Assembly (NCBI GenBank): GCA_028554795.2
Contig: CM068830.1
Location: forward strand, 46,452,227-46,516,226
Length of the DNA stretch: 64,000 nucleotides
Source of the DNA: Sinohyriopsis cumingii
Lineage: Eukaryota; Mollusca; Bivalvia; Unionida; Unionidae
Direction of reading: 5' to 3'
Below are positions 28,310 through 37,055 of the stretch, in pieces; position 1 is the first letter of the stretch, and every line of letters starts with the position of its first letter. A program made the translations under genes and the position numbers. The notes below the pieces were generated by a model that made no database searches, was not told the origin of the DNA, and was given only the letters and a program-made list of their open reading frames with translations.

Positions 28310-28510
28310 CCTCAATGGGAATTAGCATTAAAAACACCCCTGGGTCGTTGTAGCCTCAATGGAAATTTAACATGGAGAAAAATCGTGGGTCGTTTTAGCC
28401 TCAAGGGGAATTTAACATGGGAAATAGTCTTGGGTCGTTTTAGCCTCAAGGGAAATTTAACATGGGGAATAGAGTTTGGGCTTGTCTAGGGACAAGGGGA
28501 ATTGAACATG
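28310..28510 (+). repeat. 45-bp tandem subrepeats inside the left terminal repeat
   Basis: Units start at 28310, 28354, 28399 and 28444, with a degenerate fifth at about 28490. The core is GGGTCGTTTTAGCCTCAAGG followed by GGAATTTAACATGGG. The mirror set is in the right terminal repeat. Regular spacing suggests an array of binding sites, perhaps for the integrase or a terminal protein complex; that function is inferred. Confidence 0.85.
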
Positions 28511-28569
28511 GGATTTTTTTTTTAAAAAATTTTTTAAATTTAAAAAAGGGGTAGGCAATTGAAAAGTCA

Positions 28570-28611
28570 TTCTCTTTTCGAGAAATATGGGTGGCCCTGA
28601 AAAGGGCCTTT
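28570..28611 (-). terminator. Histone-type 3' stem-loop and downstream box (left end gene)
   Basis: On the minus strand: GGCCCT-TTTC-AGGGCC (28593-28608), then ACCCA-like sequence and a CGAAAAGAGA box 13 nt beyond the stem. It lies 24 nt after the stop of the minus-strand gene at 28633. The stem size, tetraloop, flank and purine box match replication-dependent histone mRNA 3' ends (SLBP stem-loop plus U7-binding element). Confidence 0.75.
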
Positions 28612-28632
28612 GGGTTTATGTTAATGTATTCA

Positions 28633-28866
28633 TTAACATAAAGGGCACCGCATTGGTCTTCTTCTTGTCCTTAGGCTGCGTCTCACTGTTGGCCCGTAAA
28701 TCAGCACTCTTTTCAGGCATTCTTGTCTTTCAACGTAGATCCTACGTATCCACAGGCTGGTGTTTGTCCTGTGGACAACGGTCCACTTGGACCGGACATA
28801 CATGAGCATGTCCGTCCTAAACATCATGGAAGACACAAGGGTGGATGATTCAACTGTGGTCCACAT
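28633..28866 (-). CDS. Small terminal gene, unknown function (77 aa)
   Basis: Reads outward towards the left end. Support comes from its transcription signals rather than its sequence: a TATAAATA box on the minus strand at 28911-28918 sits about 45 nt upstream of the ATG, and the histone-type stem-loop follows the stop by 24 nt, exactly as in the other end genes. The product is basic and rich in Arg, Thr, Val and Met (ends RSLRTRRRPMRCPLC), with no domain I recognise. Overlapping plus-strand frames lack these signals. The TATA box of the oppositely transcribed gene at 29086 is about 110 nt away, so the two share a divergent promoter. It could also be a non-coding transcript with a chance ORF. 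Confidence 0.5.
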   Translation of the reverse strand: MWTTVESSTLVSSMMFRTDMLMYVRSKWTVVHRTNTSLWIRRIYVERQECLKRVLIYGPTVRRSLRTRRRPMRCPLC

Positions 28867-29085
28867 CTTGAAGCGACGAGAACAGGTGAATCAATGCAGT
28901 GAACTGCGCTTATTTATAGGTAGAGGAAGGATTGAAACGGATTGAGTTCATTCACCAATCCGAACACGCGTTACAAAATTCAGTCAGCCCACATCCAATC
29001 CGAAGAGAGCAGTCTGTGACGTCACGTGGTCTATATAGATTCGCTAGTGCTTGTGTACAGTCAATCTATGCGACAGTGATTCAAC
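28867..29085. promoter_or_regulatory. Divergent promoter with CRE and CCAAT-like motifs
   Basis: Contains TATAAATA for the minus-strand gene (28911-28918) and TATATAG for the plus-strand gene (29032-29038). A palindromic CRE (TGACGTCA, 29017-29024) overlaps an ACGTGG E-box-like site just upstream of the plus TATA. Three CAATCC/ATTGG-type motifs lie between them. A related CACGTGACGT sequence survives at the matching place in the relic element (about 61657-61667). Confidence 0.65.
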
Positions 29086-29664
29086 ATGACGGAAATTCAG
29101 AAAACGTTCCATTGGGGTGTAACAGCAGGGGAGACTGCCCAAGGGAACCCGGACTTACTTTCAGAAGAGGTGAATTGGGATTTTGTGGATTTTCTCTCCT
29201 CGCAAGAATTTGTTCCGGAACCTTCGTTACCTTCTTCATTACCGCAAGTGGAGAATTTTAGACAGAGACAGAAAGAAGAATTGGAGAAATTTATACAACG
29301 ACAAAAGGAAGCGGAACAAGCTTTTCTCCTACAGCAACAGCAGCAAGAAGAAGAGGTAAGAAAAAAACAACAGCAACAACAGCAAGAAGAAGTAGCAGCA
29401 AAGAAACAAGAGGGTGAAAATCAAACGGTCACGGTACTGTTGGACATTTTAGCAGAGTTAAGAAGTCTGAAACAAATGTATCAGACTTCTTTATTACGAC
29501 CGAAGAGAATACGACCTTCCCGAGCTAAACACGTCAACCCTGTGACTAAGCCTACCGTACCACCCTTAGTGATTTCAACCCAATCATCATCATCAACATT
29601 ACGCAGTCCAGAAGTAGGCCTTGGCCGTGGCAAAGGCTTAAGGCAGTTAACGTTGATTGCTTAA
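29086..29664 (+). CDS. Gln/Glu-rich coiled-coil protein (192 aa)
   Basis: The N-terminal 60 residues are mixed and acidic. Residues about 60-115 are a long charged, Gln-rich coiled coil with two poly-Gln runs. A second helical segment (VTVLLDILAELRSLKQMY) follows, then a basic Pro/Ser-rich tail ending near GLGRGKGLRQL. No enzymatic domain is visible. The helix and tail are well conserved in the relic element (minus strand, 61060-61299), while the Gln-rich part drifts, so the C-terminal half is probably the functional core. It has its own TATA box and ends 25 nt before a histone-type stem-loop. A role as a regulatory or scaffolding accessory protein is a guess. Confidence 0.75.
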   Translation: MTEIQKTFHWGVTAGETAQGNPDLLSEEVNWDFVDFLSSQEFVPEPSLPSSLPQVENFRQRQKEELEKFIQRQKEAEQAFLLQQQQQEEEVRKKQQQQQQEEVAAKKQEGENQTVTVLLDILAELRSLKQMYQTSLLRPKRIRPSRAKHVNPVTKPTVPPLVISTQSSSSTLRSPEVGLGRGKGLRQLTLIA

Positions 29665-29686
29665 ACTCACCCCTACACCAAAATAA

Positions 29687-29729
29687 AAAGGCCCTTTTCA
29701 GGGCCACCCACATTTCTCGAAAAGAAATA
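29687..29729 (+). terminator. Histone-type 3' stem-loop and downstream box (Gln-rich gene)
   Basis: AAGGCCCTTTTCAGGGCC (stem-loop 29690-29705) is followed by ACCCA, then AAAAGAAATA at 29720, 14 nt past the stem. This is the closest match in the window to a canonical histone mRNA 3' end. An AATAAA at 29682-29687 sits immediately before it. Confidence 0.8.
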
Positions 29730-29965
29730 CAATTTCAATTTGCCAATAACTCAAAAAAAAAAAAAAAAAAAAAACCACCCATTTTACCCTTATAGTACGT
29801 GTCTGTGTATGAGTGCGTGAGTGTAGCTTCTTATTTTAAAATCACAACTCAAAGACACTTACCTTGTATCATTAATTTATTCTTTTATCCATTGTTACAA
29901 TCCAATTCACAATTCACAACAGAACACTTTAATTAAAAGTTCATTGACTTCGTCTGTCTCTTTGT
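29730..29965. other. Convergent intergenic region with A-run and minus-strand poly(A) signal
   Basis: Holds an A-run of about 22 (29753-29774) and, on the minus strand, AATAAA near 29876-29881. That hexamer lies about 85 nt after the zinc-knuckle gene's stop, so the gene appears to use ordinary polyadenylation, unlike its neighbour. Confidence 0.6.
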
Positions 29966-30484
29966 TTAGTCTCTCTGTTTTTTGAATTTTTTCACCGTCA
30001 CACTCTTTTCCTCTTCTTCTTCCTCCTCCTCGCTTTCTTCCCTTCTTCTTTTTTTCTCCTGTTTCTTTTTCTTCACCTGTCTTCTTTCTTCCTCAGAAGA
30101 ATCCCTCTCTTCCTCTGAAGAATCCCTCTCTTCCTCTGAAGAATCCCTCTCTTCCTCTGAAGAATCGCTCTCTTCTTCTGAAGAATTCCTCTTTTCTTCT
30201 GATTCCTCTTGTTTCTTTTTTGGGCAATCTGGAGACCAATGTCCTTTTTCTTTACAATAATAACAGGTATCTTGACTTTTGTTTTTTTTAGTCCCTGTTT
30301 TTTTTCTTTTTTGACGGTCTGGACACTCTGATGACCAATGCCCTTTCTTCTGACAGATATAGCAAGTATCTTGACTTTTATCTCGAAAGGAAGGAGAGTA
30401 GTCCGTGGGCTGGTCTGAAGAGAATTTTCTAATGACCCCTCGCAAAGCTCTGACGAAACGTTCGATTTGGTTAGTCTCTTCCAT
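29966..30484 (-). CDS. Two-zinc-knuckle protein with Ser/Glu repeats (172 aa)
   Basis: Start chosen at 30484, not the in-frame ATG at 30532: the latter lies within 10 nt of the TATATAAAA box (30539-30547), and the relic homolog also begins at this internal Met. An N-terminal helix (IERFVRALRGVIRKF) is followed by two CCHC knuckles, CYICQKKGHWSSEC and CYYCKEKGHWSPDC, as in Gag-type and CNBP nucleic-acid binders. Next come four or five copies of DSSEEER, a strong casein-kinase-2-like pattern, and a Lys/Glu-rich basic tail that could hold a nuclear signal. Binding of single-stranded DNA or RNA, tuned by phosphorylation, is inferred. It shares a divergent promoter with PolB. Confidence 0.85.
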   Translation of the reverse strand: MEETNQIERFVRALRGVIRKFSSDQPTDYSPSFRDKSQDTCYICQKKGHWSSECPDRQKRKKTGTKKNKSQDTCYYCKEKGHWSPDCPKKKQEESEEKRNSSEEESDSSEEERDSSEEERDSSEEERDSSEEERRQVKKKKQEKKRRREESEEEEEEEEKSVTVKKFKKQRD

Positions 30485-30538
30485 CGTTGTGCTCGGCTTG
30501 AGAGTGAAATGAATAGTGAAACGACAAGACACACACCC

Positions 30539-30573
30539 TTTTATATACGCTGGTCTGCCATGACTATAAATTA
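30539..30573. promoter_or_regulatory. Divergent TATA boxes for zinc-knuckle and PolB genes
   Basis: TATATAAAA on the minus strand (30539-30547) and TATAAATTA on the plus strand (30565-30573) are about 18 nt apart, each about 50-55 nt from its ATG. The relic keeps the first (60727-60735), while the second is degraded. Confidence 0.7.
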
Positions 30574-30618
30574 GTCTATGGTGTTTAAACTTGAGTCATT
30601 TGACGTTTTGCACTCAAG

Positions 30619-33600
30619 ATGAAACGATCCTATTTATTCGAGAAGAAAGAAGAAGAAGAAAGTAAGAGGCAGAAACGTGATCTATCGCCTCGAACCAGGG
30701 CTGAAATCTTGGCACAAATTCATGCCAGTGATTTTGAAGAGGACATGAGTGAACCAGAATCCGAACCCTCTAAACCAAGTTCACCACCCTTAGTTAACCC
30801 TGAAAAGTACTATTCCATTCGAGAGACGGAAAAGCGCTCCTCTAGAAAATTTAGAACCACGGCTTACAAATACACGGTGAAGTTTAAAGATTTCAAGGCT
30901 GAAGTGCCGTTAGAGAAAGCAGAAGTGTTTATCACTGGGGTGTGGGATTCTTTGCTCACTGCACTCAAGCGACAATGTCAACCCAAAGAAGACGATCGCT
31001 TGAGACTTTCCATACAACACGACGGTTTGAAATCCCCTGTTTGGATCGAGTTTAGCACCCCTGCAGAATTGACCGCTTCCAAAGTCATGGACAAGATTCA
31101 ACACGTACAACAATCTAATGACCAGTTTGACATCACCGATGGAAAAGCCACACTGGACATGACCCACGTCTCTCCTCCTCAAGGGACTGGACGCAAAAAG
31201 ATATTGGTGGACGACCTTCGCAGCACCAAAAAGAGTCTCGTCCGAATTAACAACCCTCAGGACCAGATGTGTTTAGCTCGAGCCATCGTGGTGGGACGAA
31301 CCTATGCCAACAAGAACGACACGGCAGAATGGAAAAGAGCCTGGAAAACTATTCGACAATCGGACCGAGCCAAACAACGAAACGAAGCAGAACTCCTGTT
31401 GCAACAAGCTGGCCTGTCCAAAGACACACCCTGTGGCATTCCTGAAATGCAAAAATCGCAAGATGTCCTAGCTCCACGCTACACCTTGGAAGTGCACCCT
31501 CAAGAAGTGCGCGGGCCTCTGTTGTTTCGAGGCCAAGATTTTAAGGACGGAAAATACATTCATGTTTATTATCACGATGACCATTTCGATACCATTACCA
31601 CTATCACCGGATTCCTGGGATATGTTTATTATTGTGAGAAATGTGATTATGGTTATAATAATCGAGAGCAACACAAGCATTGTGGATTGAAATGCTCAGG
31701 ATGTTTGGCCTCTTCACCCTGTCTGAGCGAAGAACCAGTGCCTTGTTCAACTTGTTTGCGCACGTTTGTCAGCCCTACCTGTTACCAACAACATCTGAAA
31801 ACACAAGGTTCACAGAAGAAATGTGCTTGTCAACTCCTGAGATTGTGCCCTACGTGTGGACAAGGCATACGTACCAATAGTACCAAGGCACAAGTATGTT
31901 CAGGAAAAAAAAATGTCACATTTGTCATCACATCGTGGACTTGAAACACCAATGCTACGTGCAAAAATACCAACCCCCACCAGAGAAAGAGGATGGTCAC
32001 AAGAAGAAAAGCAATTTCATCTTTTTCGATTTCGAATGCATGCAAGAGACTGGCATTCACATTCCTAATTTCTGCGTGGCTCATCGAGCGTGCGAGAAGT
32101 GCATTCAAGAACCTATCTTCAGTCATTGCCCTCACTGCAGCAAGATTCCTGGAGGACGTGAAAAAATCTTTCGGGGACCGAGCACGCGAGCCGATTTCGC
32201 TCGATGGGTCTTAGACCCCATCGACAAGACGTGGAGCCAAGAGGACATCGAACGTTACGGAGATTGTCATCGTCATGCCACGGTGATGGCTCACAATTTT
32301 TCCGGATACGATGGACAGTTTCTTCTCAGATACTATACGGAACATGGCACCGAACGTCCTAAAGTGACTTTGAACGGAGCCAAAATCATTTTCATGCAAG
32401 TGGGACAAGTGCAGTTTAAAGATTCGATGAGTTACTTGGCCATGCCTTTGAGTCGAATGCCTAAAACGTTTGGAATGACAGAAATGGCTAAAGGGTACTT
32501 TCCATACTTTTTCAATACGGAAGCCAATCAACATGCCGTTCTACCCCATTTACCTGAAGCTCACTATTACGACCCCGACAACATGCGTACCGAACAACGA
32601 GAAGCTTTCTACGCTTGGTACCAGGCTCACGCCTCGGACCCCTTCGACTTTCAGGAAGAAATGCTAAAGTATTGTCGTTCCGACGTGGACATTTTACGGC
32701 GTTGCTGTGGAAAATATCGAGAACTGTTCATGGAACACGGAGGGGTCGATCCTTTGAAAGAAGCTTGCACCATTGCCAAAGCGTGTTCCTTAGTGGATCG
32801 ACAACGATTCATGCCTGAAAAGACTGTGGCTGTCATCAGTCCTCAAACGACCCACTATGTCAAGCGTCAATACTCGGTCAAAGCCCTACGTTGGTTACAT
32901 TACTTGTGCGACAAGGAAGACAAGTGGATTCAGCATGCCCGCAACGGAGGGGGTGAAAAGACCATCGGAACGTATTCGGTCGATGGCTGGGACTTAGAAA
33001 ACCCCAAGATCGTGTACGAGTTTAACGGTTGCTTATTTCACGGATGTCCCGTCTGTTACCCTGACCGTGGCACTAAAAATCAGTTTTTACAACGAACCAT
33101 GGAAGACCTGTACCAGGACACTTGTCAATGGCGCCTAAAGTTAGAACAGCAAGGATACCAAGTGGTGGAAATGTGGGAACACGAGTACGATCACCGAATG
33201 AAAACCGATCCCGAGTTTAAACGCCTCGTGGAAAGTTACCAGTTCATGGACCCGTTGAACCCGAGGGATAGTTTGTACGGAGGAAGGACCAATGCCACCT
33301 GTTTGCTGTACCAAGCCGACGAAGAGAAAGGAGAAGAAATCAAATACTTGGACGTGTGTTCGCTGTATCCCTACGTGTGCAAATATTGTCGCTTTCCTGT
33401 AGGGCACCCGCAATTGCCGACGGAACACATCGACCTGAAAAACATTCGACAATACGAAGGCTTGATCAAGTGTAAAGTTTTGCCTCCCACGAACCTATAC
33501 CATCCCGTCTTACCTCACCATTGTCAAGGCAAACTGATGTTTCCCTTGTGCCGTACTTGTGCCGAAACGTGCAACCAAGACCAGCCTTGTCAGCACACCC

Positions 33601-34655
33601 AGGAAGAACGTGCCTTGACGGGAACCTGGGTCAGCGTAGAATTGTTCAAAGCTCTGGACATGGGATACCAACTGTTAGAAGTGTACGAAATTTGCCACTT
33701 TCCCAAGACACAACAATACCACAAGGGTGACCCCAGTCAGAAAGGCATTTTCGCCGACTACGTGGATGCCTTTTTGAAACTGAAACAAGAAGCTAGCGGC
33801 TATCCTTCCTGGTGTCACACTCCCGAAGACCAAATACAATTCAAAGAGAAATACTATGAACAAGAAGGCATCTCTTTAGACCACATCGAAAAAAACGAAG
33901 GCAGGCGATCGTTTGCCAAAGTGATGTTAAATTGCTTGTGGGGTAAAATGGCACAACGACCGTGTTTACCCAAGACGGAATATTTGACACAACCTTCCCG
34001 CTACTTCCAGATGGTTCACGACAAAACCAAATACATGAAATACGTGGACGTCGTTCGAGAGAATTTGATCTTGGTCAATTACGAAGAAGATTTGGACTTT
34101 GTACAAGACGACCCTTTTGGAAATGTCATCATTGCGGCTTACGTGACAGTTCATGCTCGCTTAAAATTGTACGAAGCTTTAGAACTGTTAGGGGAACGCG
34201 TCCTGTACTTTGACACGGACAGTTGCATTTACATCCATCACCCGATTCAACATCACCCTGACATCGAAGGAGACCGTTTAGGAGCCTGGACAGACGAGCA
34301 TCCCGACGACAAGATTCTAAGTTTCGTCAGTGGTGGTCCCAAAAATTACGGCTACGAATACCGGGACAAACAAGGAGAAGTGCACACGACGTGCAAAGTA
34401 AAAGGACTGACTCTGAATTATCGTACCAGTCGAGTGGTCAATTTTGGGGTATTGAAAGAAGCCTTGCAATCGGGACAGGATGGAAACTTTAAAGTGACCA
34501 CCTATCAACCGAACAAGATTGTACGTTTACCCACTCATCACATCGTCAGTCGGCCCTTGGAAAAAGTCTATCAAATCGTGTACCAGAAGCGAGTGCGACT
34601 TCCCAATCATTTCACCTTACCGTATGGACACGTTGGTATAAAACATTGGTTGTAA
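30619..34655 (+). CDS. polB: Protein-primed family B DNA polymerase (frame break at A-run)
   Basis: Two overlapping frames (30619-31944 and 31896-34655) together span about 1,340 codons, normal for Polinton PolB. The N-terminal 430 residues hold a charged leader and a Cys-rich zinc-binding stretch (CEKCDYGYN...C..C). The second frame has Exo I (FFDFE, about 32028), Exo II (NFSGYD, about 32300), Exo III (YCRSDVD, about 32672), an EFNGCLFHGC segment typical of Polinton polymerases, YGGRT, motif A (DVCSLYP, about 33350), motif B (KVMLNCLWG, about 33918) and motif C (YFDTDS, about 34208). The frames meet at an A9 run (31905-31913). The relic copy is continuous at this point, so a one-base loss or an assembly error is more likely than programmed slippage. 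It replicates the element using a protein primer. Confidence 0.93.
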
Positions 34656-34679
34656 GAGGATAGTTACCCCACCAGAAAG

Positions 34680-35138
34680 ATGACTTCGCCACAGCAAGAA
34701 TCGAGTGAGAAACCCGATGAGAACTCCAAGTTCAAACCCTACCATTTTCCAGTCTTCTTACCTGACTATTGTGATTGTGCCCGTCGATTGGACACGTTTC
34801 AGAAATGGCCTACGGATAGGGAAGGATTACCTTCTTCGCATGTTTTAGCTAGAACAGGATTTGTCTACTTGGAACCTGAGTCAGGATTGGGATACGAGGT
34901 ACAGTGTTTCGCTTGCGGAGTGAAGTTACGAATGGATCTATGTATCTATAAAGATTCAGCTATTCTGGAACATACTCGATGGTCTCCGCACTGCCCTTAC
35001 CTTTCTATGGTCTTTCCACCCATCACACTACGGTACAATGTTGACGGTACCTTAGAGACGGTACCTTCCAGAACAGGACATAAAAAACGTAAAAAAGGAA
35101 AGATGTACAAGCTGGAGACTGCATTGCGACTAGTATAA
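34680..35138 (+). CDS. BIR-domain (IAP-like) protein 1, 152 aa
   Basis: One baculovirus IAP repeat covers about residues 33-110: RRLDTFQKWP, then LARTGFVYL, and the zinc ligands C76, C79, H98 and C105 (CFACG, EHTRWSPHC). The tail is basic (KKRKKGK). There is no RING or second BIR, so it resembles short viral IAPs rather than full cellular ones. BIR proteins bind caspases or IAP antagonists and block apoptosis, and a role in keeping the host cell alive during replication is inferred. The Trp usual after the CxxC is replaced, so binding specificity may differ. It starts 25 nt after PolB and may be co-transcribed with it. Confidence 0.85.
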   Translation: MTSPQQESSEKPDENSKFKPYHFPVFLPDYCDCARRLDTFQKWPTDREGLPSSHVLARTGFVYLEPESGLGYEVQCFACGVKLRMDLCIYKDSAILEHTRWSPHCPYLSMVFPPITLRYNVDGTLETVPSRTGHKKRKKGKMYKLETALRLV

Positions 35139-35141
35139 AAA
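35134..35141 (+). promoter_or_regulatory. TATA box of the Cys-rich gene
   Basis: TATAAAAA overlaps the stop codon region of BIR gene 1 and lies about 60 nt before the next ATG. Confidence 0.65.
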
Positions 35142-35196
35142 GGGGCTATGGTCAAGATCGATAGTTCATTGTGACTACCAAGACCGAGCGAACAAG

Positions 35197-35490
35197 ATGA
35201 ATACTTTCAGAGAAACACAGAACAAGTTGTTTAGAAAGGCACAATTCAAGTGTGAGGCTTCGGAAGTGGAATGCGATTGTGAGCCTTGCGATGGGTACGA
35301 TGCTGTACGCTGTGACCTTAGCGATTCCGTAAAGCATCATGGGAACTTTAGTGTCACTACCCCTATCATGGAAAGGGATGCTGTGCGTGTCAAACCTGTG
35401 GGATGCGAAAGTGATGCCGCTCGTCCTCTTGGACACTTTACTGGGTTTCATTTTAAATGTGGATGTTCACCTTCACGTCTACCCCCCTAG
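35197..35490 (+). CDS. Small Cys-rich protein, unknown (97 aa)
   Basis: Has its own TATA box (35134-35141) and an ATG about 60 nt further on, the standard layout of this element. Cysteines cluster at CEASEVECDCEPCDGYDAVRC and again at the C-terminus (FKCGCSP). No family is recognised. The spacing does not fit a BIR, RING or zinc knuckle by eye. It lies between the two BIR genes, so a host-interaction role is possible but unproven. Confidence 0.6.
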   Translation: MNTFRETQNKLFRKAQFKCEASEVECDCEPCDGYDAVRCDLSDSVKHHGNFSVTTPIMERDAVRVKPVGCESDAARPLGHFTGFHFKCGCSPSRLPP

Positions 35491-35523
35491 GGATGTCATC
35501 CAGCCCTGAGCAAACTCCTGCCC

Positions 35524-35820
35524 ATGTCACTCAACCCTCATCGAAACGAACCTGTGAAAGACGAATATTCGTTCCCTGTGCGTTTGTCGGAATACTGCGA
35601 CTTTGAAAATCGTCTTCAATCGTTCAATGGAAAATGGCCTAAGTATCTGGGAGGACCGACCCCCGAAGAAGCCAGAGCCGGATTTTTCTACTTGGGCGAA
35701 GGAGATAAAGTCAAGTGCTTCAGTTGCGGTGTGTCACTTCACCACTGGGAACCGCAAGATTCGGCCTACGTTGAACATGCTCGATGGTCACCGAATTGTC
35801 ATTACTTACCCTTAGTGTGA
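35524..35820 (+). CDS. BIR-domain (IAP-like) protein 2, 98 aa
   Basis: Almost the whole protein is one BIR: NRLQSFNGKWP, then ARAGFFYLGEGDKVKCFSCG and EHARWSPNC. The predicted zinc ligands are C65, C68, H85 and C92. It keeps the HHW after the CxxC that BIR 1 lacks, so it is closer to the family consensus. No RING. It is similar in layout but clearly diverged from BIR 1, so the pair is not a fresh duplication. I see no TATA box close upstream. It may be read from the promoter at 35134. Confidence 0.85.
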   Translation: MSLNPHRNEPVKDEYSFPVRLSEYCDFENRLQSFNGKWPKYLGGPTPEEARAGFFYLGEGDKVKCFSCGVSLHHWEPQDSAYVEHARWSPNCHYLPLV

Positions 35821-35854
35821 CCGAGACATTGAAGTAACTTACCATAATCTGTTC

Positions 35855-36310
35855 ATGGATACTTTACAAGAGAACATTCGTGCTTTGCCTGTGGAGTTGA
35901 GAGAACGCATTTACCGAGACCTGGTCAAAATACAAGTGAAACGTAAAGAACAATTGCATCCGTTACGTCACCGGTGTTTGAACCACTGGTACCTGAAGGC
36001 TATACAAGGATTGATTCAATTGAAAGTGTTCCATCGGACAGACATTGATCAACGATCCTCTAGTTTTAAAAAGGATTGGTTTGTTATGGACGATTCTACC
36101 TACATCATTGTAAACTTACTGCATCGAATTCCAGAGGAAGAGTTAACGAATTACCAACATCTTGAACACAATGTCAACTTAGTGAAAGAGGAAACTTCTG
36201 AACGAATTGTAATGTGCAAATTAGTAACTAAACGATTTAAATTCGACACTGAAGTAAAACCATGTTTGTGCAAACAGTACATTTCTTGTGTCAGACCAAA
36301 GAGGATTTAG
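35855..36310 (+). CDS. F-box-like family protein, copy 1 (151 aa)
   Basis: First of three tandem paralogs, all opening with MDTLxENI and LPxELRERIYRxLVKIQVKR. This LPxELRxRIY pattern resembles an F-box-like helix set (SCF ubiquitin ligase adaptor); the match is by eye and weak. The rest (NHWYLKAIQGLI; LLHRIPEEELTNYQHL) has no domain I know. If F-box-like, it could redirect host protein degradation. It begins 34 nt after BIR 2. Confidence 0.7.
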   Translation: MDTLQENIRALPVELRERIYRDLVKIQVKRKEQLHPLRHRCLNHWYLKAIQGLIQLKVFHRTDIDQRSSSFKKDWFVMDDSTYIIVNLLHRIPEEELTNYQHLEHNVNLVKEETSERIVMCKLVTKRFKFDTEVKPCLCKQYISCVRPKRI

Positions 36311-36322
36311 TATGACCTATTC

Positions 36323-36595
36323 ATGGATACTTTGCTAGAGAACATTCGTGCTTTGCCTGTGGAGTTGAGAGAACGCATTTACCGAGAACTGATCAAAATA
36401 CAAGTGAAACGCAAACTCAAAGTGATTCATCCGTTTTTAAATTATGCTCTGTTCCAAAGTACAAGAAGACTGATTATGAGTGGATATTACATTAGGCACA
36501 AAGTTAAACGAGGCTATTGGCCACCACCCAACGATTCCAAAAACAGTGTATATACTTATGGATACTTTACAAGAGAACATTTTGGGCTTGCCTGA
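36323..36595 (+). CDS. F-box-like family protein, copy 2 (truncated, 90 aa)
   Basis: The N-terminal 35 residues are near-identical to copy 1, then it diverges and is cut off by overlap with the start of copy 3 in another frame. Probably a partial tandem duplicate. Starts 12 nt after copy 1. Confidence 0.55.
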   Translation: MDTLLENIRALPVELRERIYRELIKIQVKRKLKVIHPFLNYALFQSTRRLIMSGYYIRHKVKRGYWPPPNDSKNSVYTYGYFTREHFGLA

Positions 36596-37055
36596 GGAGT
36601 TGAGAGAAAGGATTTACCGAGAGCTGGTGAAAATACAAGTGAAACGTAAAGAACAATTGCATCCGTTACGTCACCAGATCTTTAACCACTGGTACCTGAA
36701 TGGTATAAGAGGACTGATTCGTCAGAAATTTTTTCAGTGGTCAGACCTTGTTGAACACTTTCAGTTTGGGGATGATGATGGACTAGACGCTCGTAATTTT
36801 GGTTACTTCGAGATTCACTTACTGCAACGTATTGAGGAAGACGAGTTAAAGGATTACCAACATTTGTTACATGGAATCTGCTTAGAAAAAGACGAAACAT
36901 CTAGACAAACTCTGACGTTTCAGTTACAGTATGTAACATTTAAATTCCCTACTGGAGAACGAACATGTTTGGTTAGAAATTACCTTTATTGCTTCCGAAA
37001 CAAAGACACTATAAAATCAAGTTGCCATGCCACGGATTATGTCACATATTATTGA
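36558..37055 (+). CDS. F-box-like family protein, copy 3 (165 aa)
   Basis: Start placed at 36558, where the conserved MDTLQENI begins, rather than the upstream in-frame Met at 36480. It aligns with copy 1 along its full length (LPEELRERIYRELVKIQVKR; HQIFNHWYLNGIRGLI; LLQRIEEDELKDYQHL). The C-terminus runs past the family's end into the next gene's leader. It carries an acidic insert (GDDDGLD). Confidence 0.7.
   Translation: MDTLQENILGLPEELRERIYRELVKIQVKRKEQLHPLRHQIFNHWYLNGIRGLIRQKFFQWSDLVEHFQFGDDDGLDARNFGYFEIHLLQRIEEDELKDYQHLLHGICLEKDETSRQTLTFQLQYVTFKFPTGERTCLVRNYLYCFRNKDTIKSSCHATDYVTYY

Larger units (their letters stand above)
28284..28613. repeat. Left terminal inverted repeat
   Basis: 330 bp, reverse-complementary to 48331-48656 with few differences. 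Its outer end reads AGTAGTAGTGAATGGGGTCA (one AGT more than the right end). Its inner edge is the stem-loop block at 28570-28611. It contains about four 45-bp subrepeats. Confidence 0.92.

Noticed and set aside
28587..28945. Plus-strand ORFs at the left end of the Polinton
   Set aside because: They overlap the minus-strand gene that has a TATA box and stem-loop, and lack such signals themselves.
30073..30534. Second minus-strand ORF overlapping the zinc-knuckle gene
   Set aside because: Alternative frame of the same repeat-rich sequence; the zinc-knuckle frame has clear domains.
31896..31944. Programmed frameshift at the A9 run in PolB
   Set aside because: The run could allow slippage, but the relic copy is in frame at this point without it and similar one-base breaks occur in four other genes, so mutation or assembly error is simpler.
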